From Bacteroidales bacterium (GTDB taxonomy: Bacteria; Bacteroidota; Bacteroidia; Bacteroidales; Lentimicrobiaceae): a DNA stretch of 64,000 nt. How positions within the stretch are numbered: the stretch's first letter is position 1; every line of letters starts with the position of its first letter. Below, one piece after another: positions 51,801 to 59,739 of the stretch. The position numbers and the translations under genes were made by a program. The notes under the pieces are model-generated. The model saw nothing but the letters and a program-made list of their open reading frames with translations. It did not search any database and was not told where the DNA came from. The DNA lies in contig JADIZB010000017.1 of the NCBI GenBank assembly GCA_016705005.1, positions 106,224 through 170,223 of the forward strand, written 5' to 3'.

Positions 51801-52661
51801 ATGGCAGATCAGGAAGTGGTTGGTCAGGGCGATAAGCTTATTGATATCGAGCGTGTTATCGCCGGTAAAAATCCACACCTTCTAAAAATAATTCCTAATT
51901 TTCTGATTCGTTACCTGAAGAAGGTGATACATCAGGATACCCTGAACGAAGCACTTTACCGTCACAGGAATGAGATGGGCCTCGAATTTGTAGCTGCCAT
52001 ACTTGATGAATTCAAGGTAAAGGTTGTTGTCAGAGGTGAAGAAAACCTCTTATCGGCTGACAGGTTTGTCGCTGTTTCAAACCATCCGCTTGGTGGTCTC
52101 GACGGGATGGCACTGATGCTTGCCATCGGTAAGGTAAGGGAGGATTTTGTGGTTCCTTCCAATGATTTTTTAATGCATTTGCCAAATATGCGGTCTTTGT
52201 TTATTCCTGTCAATAAGCATGGCTCAAATGCGGAAAATATTGGCCCGTTTAATGACGCATTTTCGTCTGAAAAGGCAATCCTCTATTTTCCTGCGGGCCT
52301 TTGTTCACGCAAGATCAAAGGTAATATCATTGATCTGGACTGGAAGAAAACCTTCCTTTCCAAAGCAAAGAAATATAACCGGAATATCCTGCCGGTACAC
52401 ATCAGCGGACGAAACTCAAATTTCTTCTACAATCTGGCAAATCTTCGGAAATGGCTGGGGCTGAAAGCGAACATTGAGATGCTTTATCTTGTTGATGAGA
52501 TGTTCAGGCAAAGTAACAAAGAGATTGTAATTACCTTCGGTAAAACAATCCCATCGACTACTTTCGACAGGCGGATGAATGATAATGCCTGGGCTTCCCT
52601 TATCCGCAGGCATGTCTATAAATTGGAGGCCAATCCGGATGCACCTTTTGTATTTGATTAA
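51801..52661 (+). CDS. glsA: Lysophospholipid acyltransferase-like protein, GlsA-like O-acyltransferase
   Basis: 286 residues. PlsC-type acyltransferase domain (about 80-240) with the His-Asp motif in AVSNHPLGGLDGMALM, the downstream block LFIPVNKHGSN and the substrate block ILYFPAGLCSRKIKG. There is no clear membrane helix. The next gene encodes an OlsB-like N-acyltransferase. This adjacent pair matches the glsA/glsB genes that make glycine lipids in Bacteroides, where GlsB N-acylates glycine with a hydroxy fatty acid and GlsA adds the second, O-linked acyl chain. The gene order (O-acyl first) and pairing support this, but substrate specificity is inferred. Confidence 0.78.
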   Translation: MADQEVVGQGDKLIDIERVIAGKNPHLLKIIPNFLIRYLKKVIHQDTLNEALYRHRNEMGLEFVAAILDEFKVKVVVRGEENLLSADRFVAVSNHPLGGLDGMALMLAIGKVREDFVVPSNDFLMHLPNMRSLFIPVNKHGSNAENIGPFNDAFSSEKAILYFPAGLCSRKIKGNIIDLDWKKTFLSKAKKYNRNILPVHISGRNSNFFYNLANLRKWLGLKANIEMLYLVDEMFRQSNKEIVITFGKTIPSTTFDRRMNDNAWASLIRRHVYKLEANPDAPFVFD

Positions 52662-52678
52662 CTGTAACAATCCCAACT

Positions 52679-53602
52679 ATGGAAAATATAATTCCTCCTG
52701 TCGACAGGGAATTGCTGTTGAAGGAACTCACTGAAGATAAACTCATCAGGAAGACGAATGCCGGCAACAACCTGATTTATATATTGAATAATACGAATGC
52801 TCCTAATGTAATGAGGGAGATAGGCCGCCTCCGTGAAATAACATTCAGGGATGCCGGAGGTGGAACAGGATTGTCAATAGACCTGGATGAATTTGATACC
52901 GGTAAGCATCTTTTCGAACAGCTGATCGTCTGGAATCCGGCAGACAGGGAAATAGTCGGCGGGTACCGCTTTCTGCATGGCAGATTTCTCAGTAAGGATT
53001 CGGATGGCAAATATCATACGCCGACATTCCATCTTTTCAGATATTCTGAAAAATTTGTTGACGAATACCTTCCATACACAATTGAACTTGGACGTTCATT
53101 TGTCCAGCCGGCATACCAGCCTACCAATAATATCCGGAAGGGGATGTATTCTCTCGACAACATATGGGATGGTCTGGGGGCTATTATTCTGCTTTATCCC
53201 GATGCCCGTTACTATTTTGGGAAAATTACCATGTATCCCGACTATAACAGGCTGGCCAGAGACCTGATTCTTTTCTTCATGAAAAAGTATTTTGCCGATG
53301 ATGAAAACCTTGTTAGCCCGATAGTGCCAATGCCATTGGATACGGATGAGGAAACACTGAAGAATGCATTTCCTAATGATGTCTACGATAAGGATTATAA
53401 ACTGCTCATTCAACAGGTCAGGGCTCTGGGCGAAAACATCCCACCTCTTGTAAATGCTTATATGAACCTGTCGTCGACCATGAAATTTTTTGGTACTGCC
53501 ATCAATAATGATTTTGGGCTGGTAGAGGAAACCGGTATCATAATCAAGATCAGTGATATCTATGACATGAAGATAGAAAGACACCTTACGATACCGGAAT
53601 AA
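52679..53602 (+). CDS. glsB: OlsB/GlsB-like GNAT N-acyltransferase
   Basis: 307 residues of the hemolysin/OlsB branch of the GNAT superfamily. Landmarks are RLREITFRDAGGGTG, FEQLIVWNPADREIVGGYRF, TIELGRSFVQPAYQP (the ELGR-FV-P motif of acyl-ACP-dependent amino acid N-acyltransferases), and LDNIWDGLGAIILLYPDARY. Such enzymes attach a 3-hydroxy fatty acid from acyl-ACP to an amino acid, ornithine in OlsB and glycine in Bacteroides GlsB. It starts 17 bp after the O-acyltransferase gene and 1 bp before engB, so they form one operon. Confidence 0.8.
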   Translation: MENIIPPVDRELLLKELTEDKLIRKTNAGNNLIYILNNTNAPNVMREIGRLREITFRDAGGGTGLSIDLDEFDTGKHLFEQLIVWNPADREIVGGYRFLHGRFLSKDSDGKYHTPTFHLFRYSEKFVDEYLPYTIELGRSFVQPAYQPTNNIRKGMYSLDNIWDGLGAIILLYPDARYYFGKITMYPDYNRLARDLILFFMKKYFADDENLVSPIVPMPLDTDEETLKNAFPNDVYDKDYKLLIQQVRALGENIPPLVNAYMNLSSTMKFFGTAINNDFGLVEETGIIIKISDIYDMKIERHLTIPE

Positions 53603-53603
53603 A

Positions 53604-54224
53604 ATGGTGATAAAATCCGCTGACTTCGTAGCCAGCAATACCGATCTTGCCAGGTGTCCTGTTGCTGATAAGCCTGAATATGCTTTCATCGGCAGGTCTA
53701 ATGTTGGAAAATCATCACTGATAAACCGCCTGCTTGAACGGAAGAATCTGGCCAGAACATCTTCCACCCCGGGCAAAACCCGTCTGATAAATCATTTTTT
53801 GGTGAATGAAGAATGGTACCTGGTCGATTTGCCGGGTTATGGTTATGCAAGGATTTCGAAGAAAGAGCGCGAAAAATGGGAAGATATGATTCGCCGCTAT
53901 CTGACCCGTCGCCAAAACCTGGTAAATACTTTTGTCCTGATTGATTCGAGGATCGAACCAAAAGCTTCGGATATCAGTTTTATCAACTGGTTTGGCGAAC
54001 AGCAACTTCCCTTCACCATTGTATTTACGAAGACTGACAAACTTACCACCAATGCTGTTGCTTCCGGTATTGCTGCTTTTTCAGCAAAATTGATGGAGCA
54101 ATGGGAAGAAATGCCGGAATTTTTTATCAGTTCAGCCGAAACAGGAAAAGGACGTGAAGAGATTTTAACTCTCATTGCCAATGGGAACAGAGCCTTTGGG
54201 CGGTTCCTTTCACAAAACGAATAA
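53604..54224 (+). CDS. engB: Ribosome biogenesis GTPase YihA/YsxC (EngB)
   Basis: 206 residues. Small TRAFAC GTPase needed for late assembly of the 50S subunit. G motifs are G1 FIGRSNVGKSSLINRL, G2 TSSTPGKTR, G3 LVDLPGYGYA, G4 VFTKTDKLT and a G5-like FISSAETGKGREEIL. Upstream are the acyltransferase genes (1-bp gap), downstream a strong terminator. Confidence 0.98.
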   Translation: MVIKSADFVASNTDLARCPVADKPEYAFIGRSNVGKSSLINRLLERKNLARTSSTPGKTRLINHFLVNEEWYLVDLPGYGYARISKKEREKWEDMIRRYLTRRQNLVNTFVLIDSRIEPKASDISFINWFGEQQLPFTIVFTKTDKLTTNAVASGIAAFSAKLMEQWEEMPEFFISSAETGKGREEILTLIANGNRAFGRFLSQNE

Positions 54225-54275
54225 GGTTTTCCCGCACAAGTATACATTTATTAAATTGTTGAGGCTTGTAATGAC

Positions 54276-54314
54276 AATAAAAAAGCCCGCCTGAGAAGGG
54301 CGGGCTTTTTTATT
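54276..54314. terminator. Bidirectional terminator between engB and the biotin carrier gene
   Basis: 16-bp stem AATAAAAAAGCCCGCC (54276-54291) with a 7-nt loop and complement at 54299-54314; A/T flanks allow action on both strands. Confidence 0.93.
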
Positions 54315-54326
54315 ATTGTTGTAAAC

Positions 54327-54653
54327 TCAGGCAAGTTCAACAAGGATATGGTTTTTAGACACCATATCACCTGATTTTACATTTATTTTAAGGATTACAC
54401 CGTCGATCGGGGCAGTCAGGATGTTAACCATTTTCATAGCTTCCAGTTCGAGCAGTTTTGTTCCCTGTTTCACTTTTGTTCCCTCCTTCACATTGATTTT
54501 CAGGATGGTTCCGGGAATGAAAGCCGTTATCTTTTTATAATCGACAGGTTCGTACATCTTACGGGCCATGTACTTTTTGGTAAGCATGGTTTTATACTTG
54601 ACGTTGTCGATGATCAGGGTCTTGAATCCCGGGGAGTCGTTGTTTTCTTCCAT
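54327..54653 (-). CDS. Biotin carboxyl carrier protein of an acyl-CoA carboxylase/decarboxylase
   Basis: 108 residues. The biotinyl domain occupies the C-terminal two thirds: TAFIPGTILKINVKEGTKVK, then LLELEAMKMVN with biotinyl Lys K74, then TAPIDGVILKINVKSGDMVS. The N-terminal ~40 residues (FKTLIIDNVKYKTMLTKKY) are a short docking segment without the usual Pro/Ala linker. It follows the carboxyltransferase gene by 9 bp, so it should be that enzyme's carrier. Confidence 0.93.
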   Translation of the reverse strand: MEENNDSPGFKTLIIDNVKYKTMLTKKYMARKMYEPVDYKKITAFIPGTILKINVKEGTKVKQGTKLLELEAMKMVNILTAPIDGVILKINVKSGDMVSKNHILVELA

Positions 54654-54662
54654 AGGTCTGAA

Positions 54663-56210
54663 TTAGAAAGGTGGAACACCATGTTTTTTATTCGGACGTA
54701 CTTCAACCTTTTCTGCTGAAATTTCTAATGCATGGATCAGCATATTCCTGGTTTCGGCAGGCTCAATTACTGCATCAACATAACCATAGGCAGCAGCTAC
54801 ATAAGGATTGGCGAATTTTTCCTTGTATTCCTTGATCTTTTGCTTGCGCATTTCTTCCGGGTTTTCGGCATTCTTGATTTCATTCCGGAATATGATGTTG
54901 GCAGCACCTTCAGGACCCATTACAGCAATTTCGGCGGTTGGCCAGGCGAATACAAAATCTGCTCTTAAGTGGCTGGAACACATGGCAATATAGCCTCCTC
55001 CATATGCTTTCCGAAGTATGCAGGTCATTTTGGGAACTGTAGCTTCTGAGTAGGCATACAATACCTTGGCACCATGCCTGATTACTCCTGCATGTTCCTG
55101 ATCAACGCCAGGCAGATATCCCGGGAGGTCAACCAGTGTTACCAGAGGAACATTGAATGCATCGCAATAACGGATAAACCGTGCAGCCTTATCAGATGAG
55201 TCAACATCAAGTACACCGGCCAGTACCAGTGGCTGATTCGCTACAAATCCGACGGTGTTTCCGTTCAGGCGGGCAAAGCCAATGACTATATTGGCGGCAA
55301 ACATGCTCTGAACTTCAAAAAATTCCGAATCATCAACCACCGAGCGGATAATATCCTTGACATCGTAAGGTTGACGTGGATTGGTAGGGAAAATGTTGTC
55401 GATGTTGTACGAACGGGTACGGGGTGGTTTCTTTGGAAATGGTTCTGCTTTTTTAATGTTGTTCCAGGGGATAAAACTGCAGAGTGTTTTGATCTGCTCA
55501 AAGCATTCCTGTTCGCTTTCAGCGAAAAAATGAGCATTTCCGGTAATTTCGCTCTGAACGCGCGCACCACCCAGCTCTTCCATCGAAATTTCCTCACCCA
55601 GAACAGTTTTAATAACCTCCGGGCCAGTGATAAACATCTTGGAAATTTTATCTACCACGAATACGAAATCAGTAAGTGCAGGCGAATAAACTGCACCACC
55701 GGCACAAGGGCCAAGAATAACGCTTATCTGGGGAATAACACCGGATGCCTGCGTGTTGCGGTAGAAGATCTCTCCATATCCGGCCAGGGAGTTAACCCCT
55801 TCCTGAATACGGGCTCCGCCCGAGTCGTTGATTCCGATGATGGGTACCTTCAACTTCATGGCATGATCCATGATCTTGGTAATTTTCTTGGCATGCATCC
55901 AGCCAAGTGAGCCACCGGCCACAGTGAAGTCCTGAGCGTATATACAAACAGGATACCCATTGATCGTCCCGGTACCGGTAATTACACCATCGCCGGGCAG
56001 GTATTTGTCGCCCATGTTAAAGTCTTTACCTGCGTGTTCAACAAACAGGTCATACTCGTGAAACGATTTTGGGTCAACCAGCGCAATAATTCGCTCACGG
56101 GCGGTCATCTTACCCGTAGCTTTCTGTTTTTCAATTGCAACCTGGCCACCTCCCATCAACGCGTCACGCATCCTCTTTTTGAGGTCACTCGTTTTTTTGG
56201 TCAATGACAT
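54663..56210 (-). CDS. Acyl-CoA carboxylase carboxyltransferase subunit (propionyl/methylmalonyl-CoA type)
   Basis: 515 residues from the ATG at 56210 (MSLTKKTSDLKKRMRDALMG); an ATG at 56276 adds a non-conserved 22-residue tail. Two crotonase-like carboxyltransferase halves: KMTARERIIALVDPKSFHEY, VCIYAQDFTVAGGSLGWMHA and GINDSGGARIQEGVNSLAGY for the N half (acyl-CoA site), and VALTLVDLPGYLPGVDQEH-like, YAYSEATVPKMTCILRKAYG and CSSHLRADFVFAWPTAEIAV for the C half (carboxybiotin site). Sequence fits PccB and MmdA equally. No biotin carboxylase or membrane decarboxylase subunit is adjacent, so carboxylation versus decarboxylation direction is open. The succinate-propionate pathway is a likely setting. 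Confidence 0.95.
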   Translation of the reverse strand: MSLTKKTSDLKKRMRDALMGGGQVAIEKQKATGKMTARERIIALVDPKSFHEYDLFVEHAGKDFNMGDKYLPGDGVITGTGTINGYPVCIYAQDFTVAGGSLGWMHAKKITKIMDHAMKLKVPIIGINDSGGARIQEGVNSLAGYGEIFYRNTQASGVIPQISVILGPCAGGAVYSPALTDFVFVVDKISKMFITGPEVIKTVLGEEISMEELGGARVQSEITGNAHFFAESEQECFEQIKTLCSFIPWNNIKKAEPFPKKPPRTRSYNIDNIFPTNPRQPYDVKDIIRSVVDDSEFFEVQSMFAANIVIGFARLNGNTVGFVANQPLVLAGVLDVDSSDKAARFIRYCDAFNVPLVTLVDLPGYLPGVDQEHAGVIRHGAKVLYAYSEATVPKMTCILRKAYGGGYIAMCSSHLRADFVFAWPTAEIAVMGPEGAANIIFRNEIKNAENPEEMRKQKIKEYKEKFANPYVAAAYGYVDAVIEPAETRNMLIHALEISAEKVEVRPNKKHGVPPF

Positions 56211-56475
56211 ATCCGAAGATTTAGATAATGTACTGTTTAATGTCCCTGATTCCGGCCTAGGCTGCCGGAAAAGCACACAAAGGTAACCAATAATTTAAAA
56301 ACCGGTACCCGGCGAACAATTATTTACTGACAATGGAAAATACGTAATGTACACATAAACAAACATTTAGTTATTTATGTTGATAAATTTTCCAGATTAT
56401 ACCTAATCAAATCATTAAAATGAAACCCATATCTTTACATGCCTGTTTTATTGTTTAATCTCCCGGACATTTCCT

Positions 56476-56802
56476 ATGAATATTGAGCAACTGCGTGAAT
56501 ACTGTCTGTCATTGCCTGATGTTACAGAACATTTCCCCTTCGACGAGACAACTTTGGTTTTTAAAGTTAATGGTAAAATGTTTGCCCTTACTGATCTTGA
56601 AGGACCATTATCAGTTAACCTGAAATGCAATCCTGAAAAGGCAATGGAATTGCGCGAACAGTATCCTGCTGTGACGCCGGGCTATCATATGAATAAGGTA
56701 CATTGGAATACTGTTGAAATAGACGGCAGCATCAGTGATAAACTGATTATTGAATGGATTGACCATTCCTATAGGCTTATTGCAAAAAATGTGAAAAAAT
56801 AA
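56476..56802 (+). CDS. MmcQ/YjbR family protein
   Basis: 108 residues. YjbR-type cystatin-like fold: NIEQLREYCLSLPDVTEHFP, TLVFKVNGKMFALTDLEG, LSVNLKCNPEKAMELREQYP, VTPGYHMNKVHWNTVEIDGS, and ELIEWIDHSYRLIAK-like ending. It is often called DNA-binding because of the fold, but no molecular role is established. It stands alone between two converging or diverging minus-strand genes, with its stop 1 bp from the end of the next gene on the opposite strand. Confidence 0.92.
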   Translation: MNIEQLREYCLSLPDVTEHFPFDETTLVFKVNGKMFALTDLEGPLSVNLKCNPEKAMELREQYPAVTPGYHMNKVHWNTVEIDGSISDKLIIEWIDHSYRLIAKNVKK

Positions 56803-56803
56803 A

Positions 56804-57079
56804 TCAGGCTTCTGTCTCTCCGACATTTTCGCCGCCTTTTTTTGCGTCCTTCAGCTTAAAGATATCGGCCAGGAGGTAGCCAAGCAAACCTCCCCAAAGC
56901 ATACTCATGTAAGGGTTGGATGTAATTGCACAACTGCCTGATGAACATCCGATGGTTTTGTAATAGATAAAGCCGCCGGCAACTCCTAAGGCAAAACCGG
57001 CAATATTTTTAAGGGAGTTACGTGTTTTAAGCGTAGCAATTAATTTTGAAACTATTGGGTTTCCGGACCTGGTTTCCAT
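56804..57079 (-). CDS. Small membrane protein, DUF6132-like
   Basis: 91 residues from the ATG at 57079 (METRSGNPIVS); an ATG at 57130 is possible. Two membrane segments, AGFALGVAGGFIYYKTIG and PYMSMLWGGLLGYLLADIF, are joined by the loop CSSGSCAITSNPY. The CxxGxCxITSNP loop recurs in small Bacteroidota membrane proteins (DUF6132), sometimes next to redox or rhodanese-like genes. The cysteine pair might be redox-active, but no function is known. Its end is 1 bp from the convergent YjbR-like gene. Confidence 0.75.
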   Translation of the reverse strand: METRSGNPIVSKLIATLKTRNSLKNIAGFALGVAGGFIYYKTIGCSSGSCAITSNPYMSMLWGGLLGYLLADIFKLKDAKKGGENVGETEA

Positions 57080-57166
57080 TATCTGTCGGACGTTAATATG
57101 TTGCAAAGTGAATATCAAGAACCCTGCCAAAGAAACGGTACAGGGGGGTACTTAGGATTTGACTCC

Positions 57167-57198
57167 GGTGAACTCAACTTCGCTCCGGTTCGGATTTT
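57167..57198. repeat. Copy 2 of a short intergenic repeat
   Basis: CGGTGAACTC, CTTCG, CGGTTC, GATT in the same order and spacing as at 31262-31293; it lies in the gap between mutS2 and the small membrane protein gene. Confidence 0.4.
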
Positions 57199-57238
57199 TG
57201 ATTTCGGAATTCTTTTCAGGAACATCTGTGCTGCACGG

Positions 57239-59677
57239 TTACCTGAAATAGACAAGGGTAACGCCGTGACCTCCACGTTCAATACTTTCATCTTCATACC
57301 TGGTCACTTCAGGAACATCGCGCAGATATGACTGCAGGATATTCCTGAGAATGCCGTCCCCCTTACCATGTAGTATTCTAACTTCATGAACCCTTAGCAA
57401 TATAGCCTGATCAATATACCGGGCAATGATCTCATTCGCTTCTTCAGCCTTTTTACCCCGGATGTCAATCGACATTTTAAAATCGGCCATTTTGTCATTC
57501 AGCTGATGAAAAACACTTCCTGTCGGCTTGCTGAATTTCTGATTGGCTTCCCATATTCTGATTTCATCATATGTCGCTGCTATAAGACTATCGGTTTTGG
57601 TTCTGAGTCTTAATGATCCGAATTGAACTGTTGCCTGTTTGCCTCTAATTTCTTCTATTTTTCCGATGGCTTCCTGCCCTTCCATTCTAACCAGACTTCC
57701 GGGTTTCAATTGTCCCTGCGGTGCTTCCGGGCGCCTGACTTCATTTTTTTGAATCAGGGTAGGTTCAGGTAAAAATTCAGGTTCAGAAGGCTGATTGAGT
57801 ATCTCTTCCTTTGACTGATCAAGCATTTCACGCAGTTTCCGCGTTGATTCTTTCTCGGCTTTGTTTTCTTTTATTTCCCGGATGGTGTTTTCAATGATCC
57901 TGTTTGAATTGTCGAGAATCTGTTGAGCCTTGGTTTTCGCCTCTTTAAGAATCTCCTGTTTACGTGATTCAAGACTGTTTAATAACTTTTCATACCTGCT
58001 GACCAGTGAAGCCAGTGTTTCATCAGCCACCTTAAGATCAGTTGTCTTTTGGTCAATAAACTTCTTATCTACTTCAAGCTGTGCAAGCTGATGCTCAAAA
58101 TCGAGCTGTGATGTACTGATCTTACCGGTCGCGGCTTCCAGCACTTCGGCAGGGAAACCTATTTTCCTTGCTATCTCGAACGCGAACGAACTCCCTGGTT
58201 TTCCAATACTTAGCCTGAACAGGGGTGTCATTGCTTTTGTGTCATAAAGCATGGCGCCGTTTACTATGCCCGGATGCTTGCCAGCCATAAGTTTCAGGTT
58301 GGTATAGTGAGTGGTTGCGATTCCAAAACAACCTTTCCGGCTCAGGGCTTCAAGGCTGGCTTCAGCCATAGCTCCCCCAAGTTGAGGTTCGGTTCCTGCA
58401 CCGAATTCATCAATCAGAAACAGGGTAGTATTATTGACATTTTCAAGCAATGTTCTGATGTGGATCAGGTGTGAGCTATAGGTACTCAGGTCGTTTTCGA
58501 GTGATTGTTCATCGCCGATCTCAAGAAAAATGCTGCTGAAAATACCGGCTTCCGAATCATCGCCAACCGGAATCAGAAGCCCGCACTGAAGCATATATTG
58601 AAGCAAACCTGCAGTCTTAAGACAAACTGATTTTCCTCCGGCATTCGGGCCGCTAATGATCAGAATGCGATGTTCTGAGCTTAGTTCTATTTCAAGCGGG
58701 ACAATTTTCTTACCCTGAATTTTCAGACTGATATTTAAAAGCGGATGGACAGCTTTTTGCCATTTTATCATCGGCTTATCAGTCAGCATTGGTTTCACGG
58801 CATCCATCTTTATAGCCAGACCGGCTTTTGCCCTGATGAAATCAATTTCGCCGAGAAATGTGTAGAATCCTGACAATCCAGGCAGGTGTGGTCTGAGGAA
58901 ATCTGTAAATTCTATCAGTATCCTGATTATTTCCTGACGTTCTTCGATTTTGAGATTCTGTATTTCATTATTGATCTCAAAGACTTCAGCAGGCTCAATA
59001 TATACCGTCTGGCCTGTTGCACTGGTATCGTGGATGTACCCTGAAATCTTTCGTTTGTTCGATGCGGATACAGGGATCACAAGGCGTCCGTTACGGATTG
59101 TAAGTTCAGTATCGTCGCCTGTAAGTCCGTCTTTCCGTGCTGTGGCAAGAATCTGGTTTATACGACGGTCAGCCCCTGATAACTTGCTGCTGATTTCACG
59201 GCGGATTGAGTAGAGTTTTTCACTGGCTTTATCCCTGATGTCTGCTTTTTCGTCAATAATCAGTTCTATTTTTTTTATAAGTGCGGGATCGGGAATATTG
59301 GCCGGAACCAGGGCAGTCAATTGCGGATATTCTGTGTCGTCAAGCCTTTTAAGGAATCGGATGATGTCGGTTATGGTAAGCAGGGAAAGCTTCAGCCCGA
59401 TCATGGTGTCGGGGTCGGTAAAAGTACCGGGAAGCCTGACCCGGGTAAGTTCATCGGTTAAATCATAATAATCCTGAGAAGGAAAGTTGCCGATAAACTG
59501 AAGAATGTATTTCATCTCGGCTGTCTGACTGATCAGCGAAGTAATCTTACTGAAATCATTTGTAAATGTGATTTCCCGGGCCAGTTTCTTGGCATAAGGG
59601 CTGAAACATATTCCTTCAAGCATTGAGCGGACTTTGTCAAAGCCCGTTTTGGTATCAAAAGTATCCGGATAAATCAC
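57239..59677 (-). CDS. mutS2: MutS2 family endonuclease/ATPase
   Basis: 812 residues from the GTG at 59677, which gives the conserved opening MIYPDTFDTKTGFDKVRSML; an ATG at 59704 adds 9 residues (821). It has no mismatch-binding domain, in line with MutS2. The core and clamp include YIHDTSATGQTVYIEPAEVF, the ATPase Walker A ISGPNAGGKSVCLKTAGLL, FLEIGDEQSLENDLSTYSSH and Walker B LFLIDEFGAGTEPQLG. A long coiled coil (about 520-640) precedes the KOW-like segment and the C-terminal Smr nuclease domain (SIDIRGKKAEEANEII, VRILHGKGDGILRNILQSYL). MutS2 limits recombination and/or rescues collided ribosomes. Which role applies here is unknown. Confidence 0.96.
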   Translation of the reverse strand: MIYPDTFDTKTGFDKVRSMLEGICFSPYAKKLAREITFTNDFSKITSLISQTAEMKYILQFIGNFPSQDYYDLTDELTRVRLPGTFTDPDTMIGLKLSLLTITDIIRFLKRLDDTEYPQLTALVPANIPDPALIKKIELIIDEKADIRDKASEKLYSIRREISSKLSGADRRINQILATARKDGLTGDDTELTIRNGRLVIPVSASNKRKISGYIHDTSATGQTVYIEPAEVFEINNEIQNLKIEERQEIIRILIEFTDFLRPHLPGLSGFYTFLGEIDFIRAKAGLAIKMDAVKPMLTDKPMIKWQKAVHPLLNISLKIQGKKIVPLEIELSSEHRILIISGPNAGGKSVCLKTAGLLQYMLQCGLLIPVGDDSEAGIFSSIFLEIGDEQSLENDLSTYSSHLIHIRTLLENVNNTTLFLIDEFGAGTEPQLGGAMAEASLEALSRKGCFGIATTHYTNLKLMAGKHPGIVNGAMLYDTKAMTPLFRLSIGKPGSSFAFEIARKIGFPAEVLEAATGKISTSQLDFEHQLAQLEVDKKFIDQKTTDLKVADETLASLVSRYEKLLNSLESRKQEILKEAKTKAQQILDNSNRIIENTIREIKENKAEKESTRKLREMLDQSKEEILNQPSEPEFLPEPTLIQKNEVRRPEAPQGQLKPGSLVRMEGQEAIGKIEEIRGKQATVQFGSLRLRTKTDSLIAATYDEIRIWEANQKFSKPTGSVFHQLNDKMADFKMSIDIRGKKAEEANEIIARYIDQAILLRVHEVRILHGKGDGILRNILQSYLRDVPEVTRYEDESIERGGHGVTLVYFR

Positions 59678-59739
59678 AGCGTGAAGTTTCAGACAAAAAT
59701 ACAAATATTCGGGTAGAGGAAGGAAATATACCGGAAGTG

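Noticed and set aside
53096..53776. 226-codon minus-strand frame
   Set aside because: It is the antisense of the GNAT acyltransferase and engB genes, has no family features, and both plus-strand genes are well supported.
55371..55910. 179-codon plus-strand frame
   Set aside because: It lies fully antisense within the carboxyltransferase gene and its translation shows no recognisable domain.
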